Assembly (NCBI GenBank): GCA_027018875.1
Contig: JALUYA010000049.1
Coordinates: forward strand, 1 to 36,177
Direction: 5' to 3'
Length of the DNA stretch: 36,177 nucleotides
DNA from: Gammaproteobacteria bacterium
Lineage (GTDB): Bacteria; Pseudomonadota; Gammaproteobacteria; JAKDMP01
A program made the translations under genes and the position numbers. Positions 33,441-36,177 of the stretch are shown here, piece by piece (the first letter of the stretch is position 1; each line of letters starts with the position of its first letter). The notes beneath the pieces were generated by a model. That model made no database searches and was not told the origin of the DNA. It worked only from the letters and a program-made list of their open reading frames with translations.

Positions 33441-36177
33441 TTACATATTGCGCCGATACCGCCCACCAACGCCATACAGGGCATGGGTAATTTGGCCCAG
33501 GGAACAGCATTTAACCGCTTCCATCAATGCGGCAAACAGATTGTTCCCTGCAGCCGCGGCTTGTTGCAGCCGTTCCAATGCAGCACCCGATTCGGCCCGA
33601 TGGCGCGCATGAAAAAACTGCAATTCCTCTATTTGCCCCTGTTTTTCAGCCTCCGTAGAACGAATCAGCGGCACTGCGCCGCCACTTTCTTTCTGATCCT
33701 TGCGGGGCAAAAAAGTATTGACTCCCACGATCGGCAGATCGCCGGAATGCTTGCGTCGTTCGTACTCCAGACTTTCTTCCTGGATCTTGCCACGTTGATA
33801 CATGGTTTCCATCGCCCCCAGTACTCCACCGCGATCGGAAAGCCGGTCGAACTCCGCGTATACCGCCTCCTCGACCATATCAGTCAAACGTTCGATTATG
33901 AACGCACCCTGCAAGGGATTTTCATTCTTGTTCAGCCCCAACTCCTGGTTGATGATCAACTGGATCGCCACGGCCCGACGCACACTCTCCTCGGTAGGCG
34001 TGGTAACGGCTTCATCGTAGGCGTTGGTATGCAATGAGTTACAGTTATCGTAAAGTGCGTAGAGCGCCTGCAGAGTCGTGCGGATATCGTTGAACTGGAT
34101 CTCCTGGGCATGCAGACTACGGCCCGATGTCTGAATGTGGTACTTAAGCATTTGGCTACGCGGCGAGGCTCCGTAGCGATCGCGCAATGCCCGGGCCCAG
34201 ATACGCCGGGCCACCCGCCCGATAACGGCATACTCGGGATCCATCCCGTTGGAGAAAAAGAAGGAAAGATTGGGGGCGAAATCATCAATCGACATGCCCC
34301 GCGCCAGGTAATACTCAATGATCGTAAAGCCATTGGCAAGCGTAAAAGCCAATTGGGTCACCGGGTTCGCACCGGCCTCGGCGATGTGGTAACCGGACAC
34401 CGATACGCTGTAGAAATTGCGAATCCGATGTTCAATGAAATATTGCTGTACATCGCCCATCATTCGCAGTGCAAACCCGGTCGAAAAAATACAGGTATTC
34501 TGTGCCTGGTCCTCCTTGAGAATATCCGCCTGCACGGTCCCCCGGACCGCCGCCAGGGATTCCGCGCGCAACCGAGCATACGTGGTCTCATCCACCACCT
34601 GATCTCCGGAAACTCCCAACAATCCCAAGCCGGTACCATTGTGCCCGGCGGGAAGTTCACGCCGATACCGCGGCGGATTATCCCCCAGCAACCGGTGGAT
34701 CTTTGCCTCGGCTTGGCTCCAGCGCCCCGTCTCCTTCAGGTACCGTTCAACCCGCTGATCGATGGCGGCATTCATGAACATGGCCAAGATCAGGGGAGCG
34801 GGCCCATTGATCGTCATCGACACGGAGGTCGTTGGCGCATTCAGGTCAAACCCGGAATACAACTTCTTCATGTCATCAACGGTCGCGACCGATACGCCGG
34901 AGTTACCGATACGGCCATAAATATCCGGGCGCCGATCCGGATCTTCCCCATACAGGGTGGCCGAATCGAACGCGGTTGAAAGCCGCGTCGCCGGCTGTCC
35001 CTGGGACAGATAATGAAACCGCCGATTAGTCCGTTCCGGATCCCCTTCGCCGGCGAACATCCGAGTGGGATCCTCGGTAGTGCGCCGATAGGGATAGACC
35101 CCCCCCGTATAGGGATAACCGCCCGGCAAATTTTCCTTGAACAGATACCGCAGCAAATCCCCCCAGTCCCGGTACTGCGGCAGCGCCAACTTGGGGATTT
35201 TCAGGTGCGACGGTGACTCGATGTAATTTTTCCCGGTGATCGTTTGCCCGCGAACCTGATAACCATAGGTCGCGCCCGTGGCATGCTCAATCCGATCGGG
35301 CCATTTTCTAAGCAAATCAAGCCCCTCCGCACCGATTGCCTCGATCGCAGCATTGTAACGTCGGCACAGCAATACCCGGTCACCGGTCGCGGTAACCTTT
35401 ACGTCGGGAAGGGTATAAGGCTCTAGCGGAGGCGGCAACGCAGGATCCTCCAGCACCGCCAGTGCCTCGTAGAAGCTCTGTGCCGCCGACGCGGCCTCCG
35501 CACACCGCTCGATCTCCCGGCGCACCTCCCGCCCGTTGGCAGCAATCTCGGACAAATAGCGCTCGCGGGCCGGGGGGATAACTGCCGCAGCATCGCCCGA
35601 TGCCTCGGCCTCGAGCGGCGAATCCGCCCAGCGCTCGGCATCGAGCTGCAGTTTCTCGCGCAACCCCGTCACCAAGGCCGCAAACAAGGCGTTGACGCCG
35701 GGATCATTGAACCGGCTTGCCGTCGCCGGATAAACCGGTGCCATATCGGCGCCCGAGTTAAAATCCAAGTGATTGCGGCGCCATTGTCTTTTCACATCGC
35801 GCAGGGCGTCTTCTCCACCGCGTTTTTCAAATTTATTGATTACCACCAGATCGGCCGCATCGAGCATGCCGATCTTCTCGAGCTGGATCGGGCCGCCATA
35901 GTCGGCGGTCATAACATAAAGTGAAAAATCCACCAGGTCTGCAACCTCGGTATCACTCTGGCCAATACCCGCGGTTTCCAGCAGAATCAAGTCAAAGCCG
36001 CACCACTTGAGCGCCGCAAGGCTTTCCGCAATCACCGCGCTGGTTGCGGCGTGGCGGCGGCGGGTGGCAAAAGAGCGCATGTAAATACCACCCCCGGATA
36101 ATACATTCATGCGGATGCGATCCCCGAGTAATGCCCCACCGGTGCGCCAGCGCGTCGGATCTACCGCCACCACGGCT
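33441..36177 (-). CDS. icmF: Fused acyl-CoA mutase/G-protein chaperone IcmF (5' end outside window)
   Basis: About 911 C-terminal residues are visible; the frame runs off the right edge, so the B12-binding domain and the P-loop are missing. IcmF is an adenosylcobalamin enzyme that interconverts isobutyryl-CoA and butyryl-CoA, with a built-in G-protein that loads and protects the cofactor. Visible parts: VAVDPTRWRTGGALLGDRIR and LLETAGIGQSDTEVADLVD of the G domain, NKFE at the base-specificity loop, then the mutase barrel (YPYTGGVYPYRR, RPDIYGRIGNSGVSVATVDD) and the IcmF-type end ALYGVGGRYRRNM. The G-domain/mutase fusion separates it from methylmalonyl-CoA mutase. Related fusions act on isovaleryl- or pivalyl-CoA, so the substrate is not certain. 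Confidence 0.93.
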   Translation of the reverse strand, partial: AVVAVDPTRWRTGGALLGDRIRMNVLSGGGIYMRSFATRRRHAATSAVIAESLAALKWCGFDLILLETAGIGQSDTEVADLVDFSLYVMTADYGGPIQLEKIGMLDAADLVVINKFEKRGGEDALRDVKRQWRRNHLDFNSGADMAPVYPATASRFNDPGVNALFAALVTGLREKLQLDAERWADSPLEAEASGDAAAVIPPARERYLSEIAANGREVRREIERCAEAASAAQSFYEALAVLEDPALPPPLEPYTLPDVKVTATGDRVLLCRRYNAAIEAIGAEGLDLLRKWPDRIEHATGATYGYQVRGQTITGKNYIESPSHLKIPKLALPQYRDWGDLLRYLFKENLPGGYPYTGGVYPYRRTTEDPTRMFAGEGDPERTNRRFHYLSQGQPATRLSTAFDSATLYGEDPDRRPDIYGRIGNSGVSVATVDDMKKLYSGFDLNAPTTSVSMTINGPAPLILAMFMNAAIDQRVERYLKETGRWSQAEAKIHRLLGDNPPRYRRELPAGHNGTGLGLLGVSGDQVVDETTYARLRAESLAAVRGTVQADILKEDQAQNTCIFSTGFALRMMGDVQQYFIEHRIRNFYSVSVSGYHIAEAGANPVTQLAFTLANGFTIIEYYLARGMSIDDFAPNLSFFFSNGMDPEYAVIGRVARRIWARALRDRYGASPRSQMLKYHIQTSGRSLHAQEIQFNDIRTTLQALYALYDNCNSLHTNAYDEAVTTPTEESVRRAVAIQLIINQELGLNKNENPLQGAFIIERLTDMVEEAVYAEFDRLSDRGGVLGAMETMYQRGKIQEESLEYERRKHSGDLPIVGVNTFLPRKDQKESGGAVPLIRSTEAEKQGQIEELQFFHARHRAESGAALERLQQAAAAGNNLFAALMEAVKCCSLGQITHALYGVGGRYRRNM

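Overview
The window is a dense, GC-rich stretch of chromosome from a Gram-negative bacterium, most likely a gammaproteobacterium. It carries LptD and SurA (outer-membrane biogenesis), the block lptD-surA-pdxA-rsmA-(x)-apaH-(x)-folA that echoes the enterobacterial ksgA/apaH/folA region, the AmgK/MurU cell-wall recycling pair divergent from lptD as in pseudomonads, a two-subunit glycine decarboxylase (GcvPA/GcvPB), XerD, and a DUF3450/TtpC-type TonB energising operon. The exact genus cannot be read from the sequence. The split gcvP, IcmF and this TonB operon would fit an environmental lineage outside the Enterobacterales. I see no IS element, prophage, CRISPR array, rRNA or tRNA.

Layout. 1-212: possible 3' end of an unknown gene. 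213-726: no gene I can support. 727-3361 (+): rmlB (orphan dTDP-glucose dehydratase), a ComF-type phosphoribosyltransferase and an AhpD-like carboxymuconolactone decarboxylase-family protein. 3351-5050 (-): murU and amgK. 5090-10553 (+): lptD-surA-pdxA-rsmA, tightly packed with two 8-bp stop/start overlaps. 10630-13083 (+): a UspA-like protein, apaH and an SDR with altered catalytic residues. 13214-17314 (-): lgt-thyA-folA and a membrane PAS-GGDEF-EAL protein, read leftward. 17828-18667 (+): a voltage-gated K+ channel with a C-terminal zinc ribbon.

18881-24676 (-): a compact glycine-cleavage operon read gcvT-gcvH-gcvPA-tpx-gcvPB-pfkB, in which a thiol peroxidase is inserted between the two P-protein subunits and a PfkB kinase is attached by a 4-bp overlap. 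24806-26044 (+): ispG, divergent from the gcv operon. 26416-26739 (+): fdxA, a 7Fe ferredoxin. 26817-33330 (-): a TonB operon read DUF3450-ttpC-exbB-exbD1-exbD2-tonB-TPR, with xerD 7 bp behind it. 33441-36177 (-): fused acyl-CoA mutase/G-protein IcmF, its 5' end outside the window.

How the genes fit together. Most of the window is housekeeping: envelope assembly (LptD, SurA, Lgt), peptidoglycan recycling (AmgK makes MurNAc-1-P, MurU makes UDP-MurNAc), one-carbon and folate metabolism (GcvTHP, FolA, ThyA), vitamin B6 (PdxA), isoprenoids (IspG) and ribosome maturation (RsmA). I found no convincing wholly new defence or mobile system. The most informative oddities are tpx inside the gcv operon, the doubled exbD with a 29-bp identical segment, a c-di-GMP protein with an intact GGDEF and a damaged EAL, the lack of apaG at its usual place, an SDR lacking the Tyr/Lys pair, and the IcmF pocket and G-loop variants.
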